Assembly: GCA_028704385.1 (NCBI GenBank) | Contig: JAQVLA010000019.1 | Location: 1 to 64,000 of the forward strand | Source: Bacteroidales bacterium | GTDB taxonomy: Bacteria; Bacteroidota; Bacteroidia; Bacteroidales; F082 | DNA: 64,000 nucleotides | Direction of reading: 5' to 3' | Shown: one piece after another, positions 1 through 8,557 of the stretch | Layout: every line of letters starts with the position of its first letter | Position numbering within the stretch: position 1 is the stretch's first letter | The notes under the pieces: model-generated | Database searches by the model: none | What the model saw: only the letters and a program-made list of their open reading frames with translations | Told to the model about the DNA's origin: nothing | Translations under genes and position numbers: made by a program

Positions 1-510
1 CATCTTTTTGGATTTTTAAATGAGTCCTGTATAAATTTCCTGTTAGTTTTTAACATTGTTAATTCGATAACAAGGCAAAATTACGGCTTTTAAATCGAGT
101 AAACCAAACAAAATAAGGGAAATTAGCATCAGACAAGCTTTATTAGAATTGGTCTAAATAAATCTTTTGCAATCGGTTGAATCAGAGCTGCTGTTAATGG
201 TGAATTATAGGAAATAACTGTAAAGTTTACCAGCAAAGAATTACCGCAACAAAATAAGGAAAAATCCAAAAAATTGCAGCTTCAGCATTCAACTTTAGCT
301 AAATAATAATCCCCAATCCGGCTTTCAAAAATGGATCGTTAAAACGTAAATAAAACTTCAATAAATTTTTTCCTTGTCCATTTCCGAACATTAATATCAA
401 TCAGCTAAATGTATGTTTTCTCAGAAAAACAGCGCTATAATCGGCAATTATCGGTCCAATTTCAAATAATGCATTTATAATACAATACTTTGAAGGAAGT
501 TTCTATTAAT
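1..510. other. AT-rich stretch without a recognisable gene
   Basis: I see no convincing reading frame, RNA gene or repeat here. It lies beyond the 3' end of the M56 peptidase gene and probably holds upstream sequence of a gene outside the window. Confidence 0.5.
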
Positions 511-534
511 AAAAAAAGGGGACTTTCTCCCCTT
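511..534 (-). terminator. Rho-independent terminator of the blaI/M56 operon
   Basis: Read on the minus strand, AAGGGGA and TCCCCTT form a 7-bp stem around GAAAG and are followed by a T run. It lies about 20 bp beyond the stop of the M56 gene. The A run on the other side could let it act in both directions. Confidence 0.75.
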
Positions 535-554
535 ATTAATTTTAACATGTTGAT

Positions 555-2459
555 TTACCGGATTGTAATAGCGGTGTCTGGCTGGATAGCCGAACCTGTT
601 ATCGCTTCAAATCGTTTGAGTACGTATTTTTGTGTTTTTCGATCGGCCACCTTTCCGTTAATGATCAATTGTTTCTTGCTTAACACCAACCTGTCCCCTT
701 TGTTAATAGTACCACTTTCAACCAATTCCTGCCGCAAAAGTCGCTTATAAGTGTCTGGTTCCGGTTGCTGTGGATGTCTGTACTCATAACGAAATTCGTG
801 CATATTTTCCGGTTTTTCGGGTCTGTTCATATCTCTCCTGAGTATTCGTATTTGATTTTCAATTTCTTCCGACTTATTTTGAAGTGAATTTTGCAGCTGC
901 TCCCAATCAAATTTGAACCGGACTGAATCAATAAGTTCGGGATGTTGTATTCGTATTGTCCGACGCATGCTATCTGCCAATATTCTCGCATTAAACCTGT
1001 ACTTTTCAGCTAATTTATGCAATGAATCGCTCTGTAAAATCTCAAATTCAGCCTGTTTCATCCAGTTTTCCATTTTTTTCATAATTTTCAGGCTATCTAC
1101 CATAATTTTCATTTTCTGCAAAACAACTGTATCCATAAATTTCATTGCATAAGGAGGTTCTTTAGAAAGATTAAAGGCGTAATTATAATAAGGAGAAGCT
1201 GTAACTGAATCCGAACCTTCATTGACGATGAAAGCCATTGTCGCAATTCTTTCCTCCTTCAATATGATGGAATCATTATGTTGGCCAACAGGAATTGTAT
1301 CATCTGTTATTTCTGACCATAGTTGGAAGTCTTGCTCATTCAGCTTGTTGGAATTTGCAAAAGTGTTTTCCGGACTAATTACATCATTTGGCAATTTCAT
1401 CAATGATTGTGCGGGATCAGCTATGGAACCTCCTGTTCCGACAATCAGAAACAAGCCAAATAAAGTTAGCGTAACCATTACTTTTTCGCGAAAATTAATT
1501 TTTCTGTTTTGATTTTTCAGAAGTCGTTCAATACGTTTCATATTTGAATATTTATTAAAATAAACTACATTATTTGTTAATTCTTGATGGGTATTAAATG
1601 TCATTAAATTCGCAAGTGCCTTAGCCAATTTAACTTGTCCGTTTTCGTATTGTAATACCAAATCATCAGTGGCGTGCTCGCGTTCTTTGCGGATAACAGC
1701 CGAAAGCCACCAGACAACCGGATTGAAAAATAACAGCGATTCGACCAGAATCTGAAAAAGATTAATCAGATAATCATGTCGCTTTATGTGAGCCAGTTCG
1801 TGCGCAATAACAAGTTCCAATTGATCGGCAGGTAATTGGCTCAGCAAGGCTAAAGGTAATATTATCAAAGGTTTGAGAAACCCTTTAGTAAAAGGAACCA
1901 ATATCCTTTCCGAAACTTTCAGCTGAACTGATTTGCTAAGATTCATTCTGTCTGCCATAATATTCAGCCTCTGAATCCAAATATCAGGAGCAGCAAAACC
2001 ATATCGCTTTATGAATCGCCGGTTCAAATATAATCCGCCAAAATTATAAACCAACATGGCCAAAAGACCCAAAAACCAAAACCAAAACATGGCAGGAGCA
2101 ATCTGTGCGATGGTGTTTTCGGCACTTTGAATCAGATCGAAACCACCAGCTTCCTGAATAACCTCCTGATTTTGTTGCGAAAGACTTAAAGCAGGAAAGT
2201 CTGATAAGCTGAGCCCTGTTGTTGCCAACGCCTCATTATCCTGCTGATAATTGAGAAAATTAATAACAGGAAGCAAAAACAATAAAATCAGTCCTGCCAG
2301 TCCGAGCAAATACCGGCTTTTAGCATTTGCTCCGGCCAGCAGTTTAAAAAGTATGAAAAGAATGAAGCCTGCCAAAACACTTTGCCATAAAGAATGCATC
2401 AGGGCACATCCAACCCGAAAGATGAATTCCTGACCGGAGAATAGTAGTCCCGGATTCAT
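555..2459 (-). CDS. M56 family (BlaR1/MecR1-like) membrane metallopeptidase
   Basis: This is a 634-residue integral membrane protein. Hydrophobic segments lie at about 20-42, 50-70, 120-142 and 328-345. The zinc motif HELAH is at 220-224, followed by a REHATDD segment near 260 that fits the third ligand of M56 peptidases. In the BlaR1/MecR1 family such proteins sense a signal and cause inactivation of a BlaI-type repressor. The C-terminal part after residue 345 is charged, helical and coiled-coil-like; it is not a penicillin-binding domain, so the signal is probably not a beta-lactam. The start ATG overlaps the stop of the upstream blaI-like gene by 4 bp, which suggests translational coupling. 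Family assignment is firm; the signal is unknown. Confidence 0.9.
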   Translation of the reverse strand: MNPGLLFSGQEFIFRVGCALMHSLWQSVLAGFILFILFKLLAGANAKSRYLLGLAGLILLFLLPVINFLNYQQDNEALATTGLSLSDFPALSLSQQNQEVIQEAGGFDLIQSAENTIAQIAPAMFWFWFLGLLAMLVYNFGGLYLNRRFIKRYGFAAPDIWIQRLNIMADRMNLSKSVQLKVSERILVPFTKGFLKPLIILPLALLSQLPADQLELVIAHELAHIKRHDYLINLFQILVESLLFFNPVVWWLSAVIRKEREHATDDLVLQYENGQVKLAKALANLMTFNTHQELTNNVVYFNKYSNMKRIERLLKNQNRKINFREKVMVTLTLFGLFLIVGTGGSIADPAQSLMKLPNDVISPENTFANSNKLNEQDFQLWSEITDDTIPVGQHNDSIILKEERIATMAFIVNEGSDSVTASPYYNYAFNLSKEPPYAMKFMDTVVLQKMKIMVDSLKIMKKMENWMKQAEFEILQSDSLHKLAEKYRFNARILADSMRRTIRIQHPELIDSVRFKFDWEQLQNSLQNKSEEIENQIRILRRDMNRPEKPENMHEFRYEYRHPQQPEPDTYKRLLRQELVESGTINKGDRLVLSKKQLIINGKVADRKTQKYVLKRFEAITGSAIQPDTAITIR

Positions 2460-2845
2460 TGCTTACCTCCTTCCAGTTGTTTGATCAAATTTTTAATGTC
2501 TTCAAGTTCTTTTTGGCTCGTTTTGTTGTTGCCCAAAGCCTGCATCACCAGCTTTTTGGCTGAGCCTCCAAAGGCTGATTGCAACAGTTGATCAAGTAGA
2601 TGTTTCTGGGTTTCATCCTCGCGGATGAGGGCAGAATAGAGATGTGTCCGGGAACTACGATCCACTTTTACCATTCCTTTTTGTTCCATAATCTGCAGGA
2701 ACTTTAATGTTGTGGTATATCCAACCTCACGTTTGGCATTTAAAATTTCATTGATAATCCTTACGGTTGATCCTCCCTCCTTCCACAGTACCCGCAAAAT
2801 TTCCAGCTCGGCATCTGTTGGCTTGTATTTGCTTTTTAGTGTCAT
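2456..2845 (-). CDS. BlaI/MecI/CopY family transcriptional repressor
   Basis: This is a 129-residue winged-helix protein matching BlaI/MecI in length and layout: an N-terminal DNA-binding domain (about 10-75, including the VGYTTTLKFLQ recognition region) and a short C-terminal dimerisation helix region. Such repressors bind dyads at their own promoter and are removed by the partner M56 protease. The partner gene follows with a 4-bp overlap. Two matching dyads flank the promoter just upstream, so autoregulation is likely. The downstream target besides this operon is not visible here. Confidence 0.93.
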   Translation of the reverse strand: MTLKSKYKPTDAELEILRVLWKEGGSTVRIINEILNAKREVGYTTTLKFLQIMEQKGMVKVDRSSRTHLYSALIREDETQKHLLDQLLQSAFGGSAKKLVMQALGNNKTSQKELEDIKNLIKQLEGGKQ

Positions 2846-2861
2846 AGTAAATATTTGTAAT

Positions 2862-2877
2862 TACGAAGAATTTCGTA
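2862..2877. promoter_or_regulatory. Putative BlaI operator 1
   Basis: This is a 16-bp imperfect palindrome, TACGAAGAATTTCGTA, between the -7 element and the blaI start codon, near the expected transcription start. A second copy of the same pattern (TACGAAnnnTTTCGTA) lies at 2918-2933. Binding by the BlaI-like protein is inferred from position and symmetry. Confidence 0.7.
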
Positions 2878-2878
2878 G

Positions 2879-2909
2879 CAAAATTATTTTCTTTAAAGAG
2901 TTTTGTCAA
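2879..2909 (-). promoter_or_regulatory. Promoter of the blaI/M56 operon
   Basis: On the minus strand TTG (2907-2909) is followed by a 20-bp spacer and TAATTTTG (2879-2886), a full match to the Bacteroidota consensus TTG-N19..21-TAnnTTTG. It is bracketed by the two operator dyads. Confidence 0.75.
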
Positions 2910-2917
2910 GTTTTTCG

Positions 2918-2933
2918 TACGAATTCTTTCGTA
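2918..2933. promoter_or_regulatory. Putative BlaI operator 2
   Basis: TACGAATTCTTTCGTA is the second copy of the 16-bp dyad. It lies just upstream of the -33 element of the blaI promoter and on the glutaminase side of the intergenic region, so it might also affect glsA. Confidence 0.65.
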
Positions 2934-3055
2934 ATAAATGTTAAGTGGAATACATATTTCTGATATCCAATACATTAAAAATGATTCATCAAAATATTAA
3001 AACTTTCAATTCTGGTTTAAAATGCGGAAATTTGCCATTTCTAATTCCTGAGATC

Positions 3056-3976
3056 ATGTCTGTTAATTATAAAGAGTTACTTGACCAATTGTATTACGAA
3101 ACAAAAGATTTTGCAAAGTATGGCAAAGTGGCAAACTACATACCGGCATTGGAGCGGATTTCGGGGGACTATTTTGCATTGAGTCTGATAACAGATAAGG
3201 GAGTGCTTTATTCGAGTGGTGATCATTCGATCCCATTCTCCATTCAAAGTATTTCAAAGGTTTTCAGCTTTACGATGGTGTTTCGTAAAATAGGCACTGA
3301 AATATGGGACAGGATAGGTCGCGAACCCAGCGGTACAGCATTCAACTCTCTCATTCAACTCGAACATGAAAAAGGTATTCCGCGTAATCCGTTTATCAAT
3401 GCGGGTGCCATTGTAGTGGCTGATATGATGTTATCGGTTTGTAACGATCCCAAATCCAGGTTATTAAGTTTCATACAATCGCTTGCCGGTGATGAGACTA
3501 TTCATTATAATCCGGAAGTCGTTGCCTCTGAAAAAGCTACCGGGCACCGCAATTATGCTTTAGCTCATTTTATGAAAAGCTTTGGTAATATTCATCATAC
3601 CGTTGAGGATGTATTGGATGTGTACTTTCACCAATGTGCTATTGAAATGACAACCGATCAATTGGCCAGATCGTTTCTCTTTTTGGCTAACGAAGGCAAA
3701 AATCCAATCAATGGAGAAGAAATTCTAAATCCCAGTCGTACCAAACGTTTGCAGGCACTTATGCTTACCAGTGGCCTGTATGACGAATCGGGCGATTTCG
3801 CTTTCCGGGTCGGGATGCCGGCCAAAAGCGGTGTTGGAGGTGGTATTGTCGGGGTAATCCCACGTCAGCTGAGTTTGGCAGTTTGGTCGCCGGCACTTAA
3901 CGAAAGAGGAAATTCAATTGCCGGAATCGAAGCAATGGAACGATTTACAACCTACACTGCCAACTCAATTTTTTAA
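3056..3976 (+). CDS. glsA: Glutaminase A
   Basis: Hydrolyses L-glutamine to glutamate and ammonia in the cytoplasm. The 306-residue product matches the usual length of about 305 and shows the serine-beta-lactamase-like fold signature: SxxK at S65/K68 within SISKVF, then NPFINAGAI and SGVGGGI. I chose the ATG at 3056, with its MSVNYKELLDQL beginning. A longer frame opens at 2945, but its extra 37 residues do not look like the family and run towards the BlaI operators. The 3' end overlaps the convergent hydrolase gene by 12 bp. Confidence 0.93.
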   Translation: MSVNYKELLDQLYYETKDFAKYGKVANYIPALERISGDYFALSLITDKGVLYSSGDHSIPFSIQSISKVFSFTMVFRKIGTEIWDRIGREPSGTAFNSLIQLEHEKGIPRNPFINAGAIVVADMMLSVCNDPKSRLLSFIQSLAGDETIHYNPEVVASEKATGHRNYALAHFMKSFGNIHHTVEDVLDVYFHQCAIEMTTDQLARSFLFLANEGKNPINGEEILNPSRTKRLQALMLTSGLYDESGDFAFRVGMPAKSGVGGGIVGVIPRQLSLAVWSPALNERGNSIAGIEAMERFTTYTANSIF

Positions 3977-5053
3977 TTTTTCCAAATGAGGAATATAGGC
4001 TGCCTGTTTAAGCTGTTTAACACTATTGATAGGCCTTTCCGGTTTTAGGTATTTAGCCAGATGCTTGTAAATTTTCACACGAGCCTCCCAGGCTTGCGGG
4101 GTGTCGATACGATCGAATGAATGTCCGCCCGGAACATCTTGATAAACCTCATATTCAAAGTTTTTTCCTTCGGCCTTGAGTGCTTTGATCAGATGTTCAA
4201 CTTCCAGCACATTCACATCATCATCGTTGGTATTGGTGTGAATTAGTAATGGCGTTTGCAGTTTTTCGGCATGCCAGACTGGTGAACGCCGGCGGTATTC
4301 CGCAACATTTTCATGGGCACTTTGGCCAATATGATAGTCTGCTTCATACAAATCGCGGTAGGATTGTGTCATATATCCCATTCGGGCAACCAAATCGCTT
4401 ACAGGCACACCGGCAAAGGCAACTTTATAGGCATCAGGATGGAAGAAAATATTCATCAGGGCTATCATTCCTCCATGGCTCCAACCAATAATTCCCACCC
4501 GGTTTTTATCCACAAAGTCATAGTGCTCAACCATATGGTTTCGGCTTGCCAGAACATCTTCGTTTTCGAGCCCGCCATAATCAATCTGTTCATAAAATGA
4601 TTGGCCGTAACCTGTGCTGCCTCTGTATTCTGGTGCAATAACAATATACTGCTGAGCCATCAACTCTCGAATAATATGGGTGTGATAGGTGTCGAAATCA
4701 CCATGAACACCACCATGAGGCAGCACTATCAAAGGATACTTCCCGGTGGGATCAATAGTTCTGGGGATAAAAACATAACTGTAAAATTTAACCGGATTGT
4801 TGGCACCTTTGGCATCCGGATCAGGAATATTTGCAGGTGGTGGTCCGTAAATGAAAATCTTATCTACATAAGCTACATCCCCTACCCGTTCATACCAAAG
4901 CAGATCATCCACTTTTTTTTGCAAGGCATCCAAACGATGTTTTAAAACCTCATCAAGTTCATCATTGGTAAGCTGTGCAACTTGTTGTGCAAACAGACCT
5001 ATGGACGAAAACAATAAAATCACCAATTGCATCAGAATTCTGTAATTTCGCAT
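3965..5053 (-). CDS. Exported prolyl oligopeptidase-type (S9) alpha/beta hydrolase
   Basis: The 362-residue product starts with a signal peptide ending near FAQQ (residue 24), so it should be periplasmic or secreted. The alpha/beta hydrolase core shows a PHGG oxyanion motif near 113, the nucleophile elbow GWSHGG with S192, an acidic residue in NTNDDDVN, and a catalytic His in GGHSF. The catalytic domain matches S9 peptidases, but the beta-propeller that usually precedes it is absent; only about 90 residues come before. It may cleave peptides or esters; substrate unknown. It converges on glsA with a 12-bp overlap. Confidence 0.8.
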   Translation of the reverse strand: MRNYRILMQLVILLFSSIGLFAQQVAQLTNDELDEVLKHRLDALQKKVDDLLWYERVGDVAYVDKIFIYGPPPANIPDPDAKGANNPVKFYSYVFIPRTIDPTGKYPLIVLPHGGVHGDFDTYHTHIIRELMAQQYIVIAPEYRGSTGYGQSFYEQIDYGGLENEDVLASRNHMVEHYDFVDKNRVGIIGWSHGGMIALMNIFFHPDAYKVAFAGVPVSDLVARMGYMTQSYRDLYEADYHIGQSAHENVAEYRRRSPVWHAEKLQTPLLIHTNTNDDDVNVLEVEHLIKALKAEGKNFEYEVYQDVPGGHSFDRIDTPQAWEARVKIYKHLAKYLKPERPINSVKQLKQAAYIPHLEKLKN

Positions 5054-5159
5054 ATGTTGTGGTTTTGATTATAGATTTGTAAAAATACAAAAAGACCTCA
5101 ATCAATATAATAATTACGCACTATTTCACAGGCATCTTCGTTTATAAACAAACATTTAT

Positions 5160-5801
5160 ATGACCTATAGCCTTAAAAATCGCAGAAAAGAAGAAATCTT
5201 CAATACCATCTCACATGCCATCGGAATTCCGATAAGTATTGCGGTGATAAGTCTGCTCACAGTATATGCATCCATCAATGGTACAGCTTGGCATATAGTG
5301 AGTTATAGTATTTTTGGTGCCAGTATGTTACTGCTCTATACTGCCTCTACACTTTTTCATGCAGCAAAAAACAGACGCATAAAATTCTATCTCAACAAAT
5401 TTGATCATGCTGCCATTTATGTCTTGATAGCTGGCACTTACACACCTGTTGCGCTGGTGTCGTTAAATGGCTGGATTGGCTGGTCGCTTTTTAGTGTGAT
5501 ATGGATCTTAGCTGTTCTGGGATTGGTATTCAAAATTTGGTTTTATAACCAAAAAATGCGAAAAATATCGGCCTGGCTTTATGTGGCAATGGGCTGGCTG
5601 GTGATCGCTGCCATCGTTCCGTTGGTAAAAGCCACCCCCACTGATGCCCTTTGGTTCCTTATTGCCGGTGGAATTAGTTATACTATCGGAGCCTTATTTT
5701 ATCTGCGAAAAAACAAACAGCTGAGTCATTTTATCTTTCATCTGTTCGTTCTGGCCGGCAGCATTTGTCATTTCTTTTGTTTTTTGATGCTGGTTATCTG
5801 A
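5160..5801 (+). CDS. trhA: Hemolysin III / TrhA family membrane protein
   Basis: This is a 213-residue protein with about seven hydrophobic segments, beginning with the typical EEIFNTISHAIGIP motif and containing STLFHA (near 63) and FDHAAIYVLIAGTYTP (near 81). These carry the conserved His, Ser and Asp residues of the PAQR/hemolysin III family, whose members include the membrane-homeostasis protein TrhA. A last His pair (HFIFHLF) is near the C-terminus. Haemolytic activity should not be assumed. It is divergent from the S9 hydrolase gene. Confidence 0.88.
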   Translation: MTYSLKNRRKEEIFNTISHAIGIPISIAVISLLTVYASINGTAWHIVSYSIFGASMLLLYTASTLFHAAKNRRIKFYLNKFDHAAIYVLIAGTYTPVALVSLNGWIGWSLFSVIWILAVLGLVFKIWFYNQKMRKISAWLYVAMGWLVIAAIVPLVKATPTDALWFLIAGGISYTIGALFYLRKNKQLSHFIFHLFVLAGSICHFFCFLMLVI

Positions 5802-5814
5802 TGCTTAAATTTTG

Positions 5815-5846
5815 TTTGTTAATTTAACACATTGACGCTAACTTTG
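5815..5846 (+). promoter_or_regulatory. Promoter giving a near-leaderless transcript
   Basis: TTTG (5815-5818), a 20-bp spacer and TAACTTTG (5839-5846) match the Bacteroidota promoter consensus. The start codon of the next gene is at 5856, so the expected leader is only a few bases. Confidence 0.65.
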
Positions 5847-5855
5847 TAAACACTT

Positions 5856-6446
5856 ATGGCTGCAAAATCGAAAACATCACGAAAGAAATCCGTAAAAAAG
5901 TCTGGTAAAAAGAAAAAAAAACCTGCTTTTTTAATTTCAATGATAATTCTTGGTCTGGTCCTTATTGTAGGGGTTATCATTTATCATCTGTTTGTTAATT
6001 CTATTGTAAAAGATATAGAAAGGATATTTACTCCGGTAATAGAAATCTTTTCCAGTCGTCCAGACACCACAAATTTATCTGATGAAACCACCTTTGTGGT
6101 GGAGCATAAAACAGTACCGGAGACAGCAAAACCTGATGAACCTATTGTAAAAACTGCACTAGAAGGCACCTGGGTCAGCACGATAAATGGTGCTATGCTG
6201 AGTTTTGAAGGGAATCGTTTTAAACTTGAATTCCCCTCTATTGAAGAACGTACTATGTTTGATGGACATTTTAAGCTTATCAACAGCAGGATTCATCTTG
6301 TGAATACGCTCTCGGATGATCTTTGTGGTATGGAAAACGGCACTTACCGTTTTAATATCAAAGGTGAAGATTTGATTCTGGAAGCCGAAAACGATCCCTG
6401 TAAATTGAGAAAAGAAAACCTTAACACTGACTGGTTCAAACTCTGA
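5856..6446 (+). CDS. Membrane-anchored protein with a lipocalin-like C-terminal domain
   Basis: I do not recognise a named family. The 196-residue product has a very basic N-terminus (about 25 residues rich in Lys, with runs such as KKSGKKKKK), one membrane segment at about 26-47, an acidic and Thr/Pro-rich linker (about 65-100), and a C-terminal beta-rich domain. That domain starts with LEGTWVSTINGAMLSFEGN, which resembles the opening of lipocalin-like/DUF domains that follow a G-x-W strand. Topology should be N-in with the domain outside. A strong promoter lies just upstream, and lgt follows after about 140 bp. Confidence 0.6.
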   Translation: MAAKSKTSRKKSVKKSGKKKKKPAFLISMIILGLVLIVGVIIYHLFVNSIVKDIERIFTPVIEIFSSRPDTTNLSDETTFVVEHKTVPETAKPDEPIVKTALEGTWVSTINGAMLSFEGNRFKLEFPSIEERTMFDGHFKLINSRIHLVNTLSDDLCGMENGTYRFNIKGEDLILEAENDPCKLRKENLNTDWFKL

Positions 6447-6589
6447 AAGTACCCTTTTTCAAAGCCTTTCTCAGTCAAGAGGCCTACTGATCATCATTGC
6501 AGGCCTGATTTCGCAGTAGTAATTAATGCCATCGTTCTGTTATTCTTACTGGGTTCTGACAAAATGCCGTATTTTTGATTATTAATCCA

Positions 6590-7747
6590 ATGAGAATGTA
6601 TCCCAGAATAAGCGATTTTATCAATGATGTTTTTGGTACCAGTTACGAATGGCCAATAATGAGTTATGGTTTTTTCCTTACGCTGGCCTTTCTGCTTTCT
6701 GCTTTGGTTGTTCGGTCTGAGTTGAAACGAAAAGAGAATGAAGGTCTGATTGTAGCTAAACAGGAATCAAAAAAGCAAGACGGGATCAACAGGTTTGAGT
6801 TTTTTCTAAACCTGTTATTAGGCTTCGTTCTTGCCTTTAAGATCGTTTTTATACTGCTTAATTATTCACTTTTCGAAAGCGATCCACAAGCTGTGTTACT
6901 TTCAGGCCAGGGCAGCTGGCCAGCCGGAATCCTTGGAGCCATTGCATTGGGCTGGATAAATTGGAAGCAGCAAAAATCAATCAGCGCTAAAACTGAAATA
7001 CGTTCGATAAGACCACATCAACATACAGCAACCATCGTGATGATTGCAGCTATAAGTGGAGTAATTGGGGCAAAAATTTTTCACCAGCTTGAGAATTGGG
7101 ACACTTTTGTTCAAGACCCGATTGGTGAATTATTTTCTTTCGCCGGACTCACGTTTTATGGCGGACTTATCACCGCTGCTTTTTTTGTGGCCTGGTATGG
7201 TGAAAAACAAGGCATAAGCTGGCGACATTTGGGCGATGCAGTGGCACCTGCCCTCATTCTGGCTTATGGTATTGGCAGAATTGGCTGTCAGATAGCCGGT
7301 GATGGCGACTGGGGAATCGTAAACAATGCCTCAATGCCAGATTGGTTGACGTTTTTGCCACAATGGATTTGGGCGTATGATTATCCGAACAATGTGCTTG
7401 GTGAAGGCATTCGCATGGCCGGTTGTGAAGGGCCCTATTGTTTTCGGCTCGCAGATCCTGTTTTTCCGACGCCAATCTACGAAACAAGTATGAGCCTGAT
7501 CATTTTTGGCGGACTGCTTCTACTCAGGAAAGTCATTCATATCCCGGGACAGCTCTTTGCCGTTTACCTTGTTTTCAATGGAATTGAACGAGGTTTGATT
7601 GAACAAATCAGGGTGAACAATCTCATGAATTTTTTGGGCATGGAAATCACACAGGCACAGCTCATTTCATCAATTCTAATATTATTAGGTGTTACCTTGT
7701 TTTTTTGTTTCAGGTTTTTCCCGTTAAAAGTTAAACATCAAAAATGA
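6590..7747 (+). CDS. lgt: Prolipoprotein diacylglyceryl transferase (Lgt)
   Basis: Transfers diacylglycerol from phosphatidylglycerol to the lipobox cysteine of prolipoproteins in the inner membrane. The 385-residue multi-pass protein carries the Lgt signature region as GRIGCQIAGDGDWG, an upstream FYGGLI segment, and the C-terminal NGIERGLIEQIRVN segment. It is longer than E. coli Lgt (291), as is common in Bacteroidota. I chose the ATG at 6590. A TTG five codons upstream lies inside the -7 box TATTTTTG (6570-6577) and is unlikely to be used. Its stop overlaps the next gene by 4 bp. Confidence 0.85.
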   Translation: MRMYPRISDFINDVFGTSYEWPIMSYGFFLTLAFLLSALVVRSELKRKENEGLIVAKQESKKQDGINRFEFFLNLLLGFVLAFKIVFILLNYSLFESDPQAVLLSGQGSWPAGILGAIALGWINWKQQKSISAKTEIRSIRPHQHTATIVMIAAISGVIGAKIFHQLENWDTFVQDPIGELFSFAGLTFYGGLITAAFFVAWYGEKQGISWRHLGDAVAPALILAYGIGRIGCQIAGDGDWGIVNNASMPDWLTFLPQWIWAYDYPNNVLGEGIRMAGCEGPYCFRLADPVFPTPIYETSMSLIIFGGLLLLRKVIHIPGQLFAVYLVFNGIERGLIEQIRVNNLMNFLGMEITQAQLISSILILLGVTLFFCFRFFPLKVKHQK

Positions 7748-8532
7748 ATTCCTTAGAAAAAATTACCGAGGCCGTAATTAAGACTGCCAGAGAAGCAGGA
7801 ACTTTTATCAGAGCGCAATCCCAGGATTTTTCATCTGAAATGACAGAGTACAAAGGCTTGCACGATCTTGTTTCGTATGTAGATCGCACGGCGGAAGAAA
7901 TGATCTTAATTGGTTTAAGTAAGTTGCTGCCCGAAGCCGGATTTATTGCAGAAGAAAGCGGAACAAAAATGGCAACTGAATATAACTGGATCGTTGATCC
8001 GCTTGATGGCACAACAAATTTTGTTCACGGTGTTCCGATTTATTCTGTAAGCATTGCCCTGAAGCAAAACGACCAAATTGTTGTAGGAGTAGTTTATGAA
8101 ATAAGTCGTGATGAATGTTTTTATGCCTGGAGTGAAGGTCCGGCATTTTTAAACGATAAAAAAATCACAGTAAGCACTGCTAAAGCACTTTCAGACAGCC
8201 TGATCGCAACTGGTTTTCCGTACAACGATTTCTCCAGAATGAGTGGTTACTTAAAGCTTTTTGACGACCTGATGCGCAACAGCAGAGGATTGAGAAGGCT
8301 TGGTTCAGCAGCAGTTGACCTGGCGTATGTGGCCTGTGGCCGCTTTGAAGCCTTCTATGAGTATGGCTTAAATCCCTGGGATGTAGCTGCCGGAGCCTTT
8401 ATCGTTCAGCAGGCAGGTGGCAGGATAACGGATTTCAGACAGGAGAAGCAATGGCTTTTTGGTAAGGAAATCTGTGCAAGTAACAGTTTTACTCACCTCG
8501 AGTTGATTTCGAAGATAAAAAAGTATTTGTAG
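7744..8532 (+). CDS. Inositol monophosphatase family protein
   Basis: The 262-residue product has the three metal and substrate motifs of the family: EESG (about 72), DPLDGTTNFVHG (about 87-98) and NPWDVAAGAF near the C-terminus (about 215), plus GSAAVDLAYVACGR. It is a Mg-dependent sugar/inositol phosphate phosphatase, cytoplasmic, of the SuhB-like length. It is translationally coupled to lgt through an ATGA overlap. The physiological substrate cannot be told from sequence. Confidence 0.92.
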   Translation: MNSLEKITEAVIKTAREAGTFIRAQSQDFSSEMTEYKGLHDLVSYVDRTAEEMILIGLSKLLPEAGFIAEESGTKMATEYNWIVDPLDGTTNFVHGVPIYSVSIALKQNDQIVVGVVYEISRDECFYAWSEGPAFLNDKKITVSTAKALSDSLIATGFPYNDFSRMSGYLKLFDDLMRNSRGLRRLGSAAVDLAYVACGRFEAFYEYGLNPWDVAAGAFIVQQAGGRITDFRQEKQWLFGKEICASNSFTHLELISKIKKYL

Positions 8533-8557
8533 CGGGTAAATATTTGAACTAGAAATC

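Noticed and set aside
555..2845. Beta-lactamase resistance operon
   Set aside because: No beta-lactamase gene and no penicillin-binding sensor domain; only the regulator pair architecture is shared.
2945..3055. Longer N-terminus of glutaminase from 2945
   Set aside because: The 37 extra residues are unlike the family and begin next to the BlaI operator; the 3056 start gives standard length.
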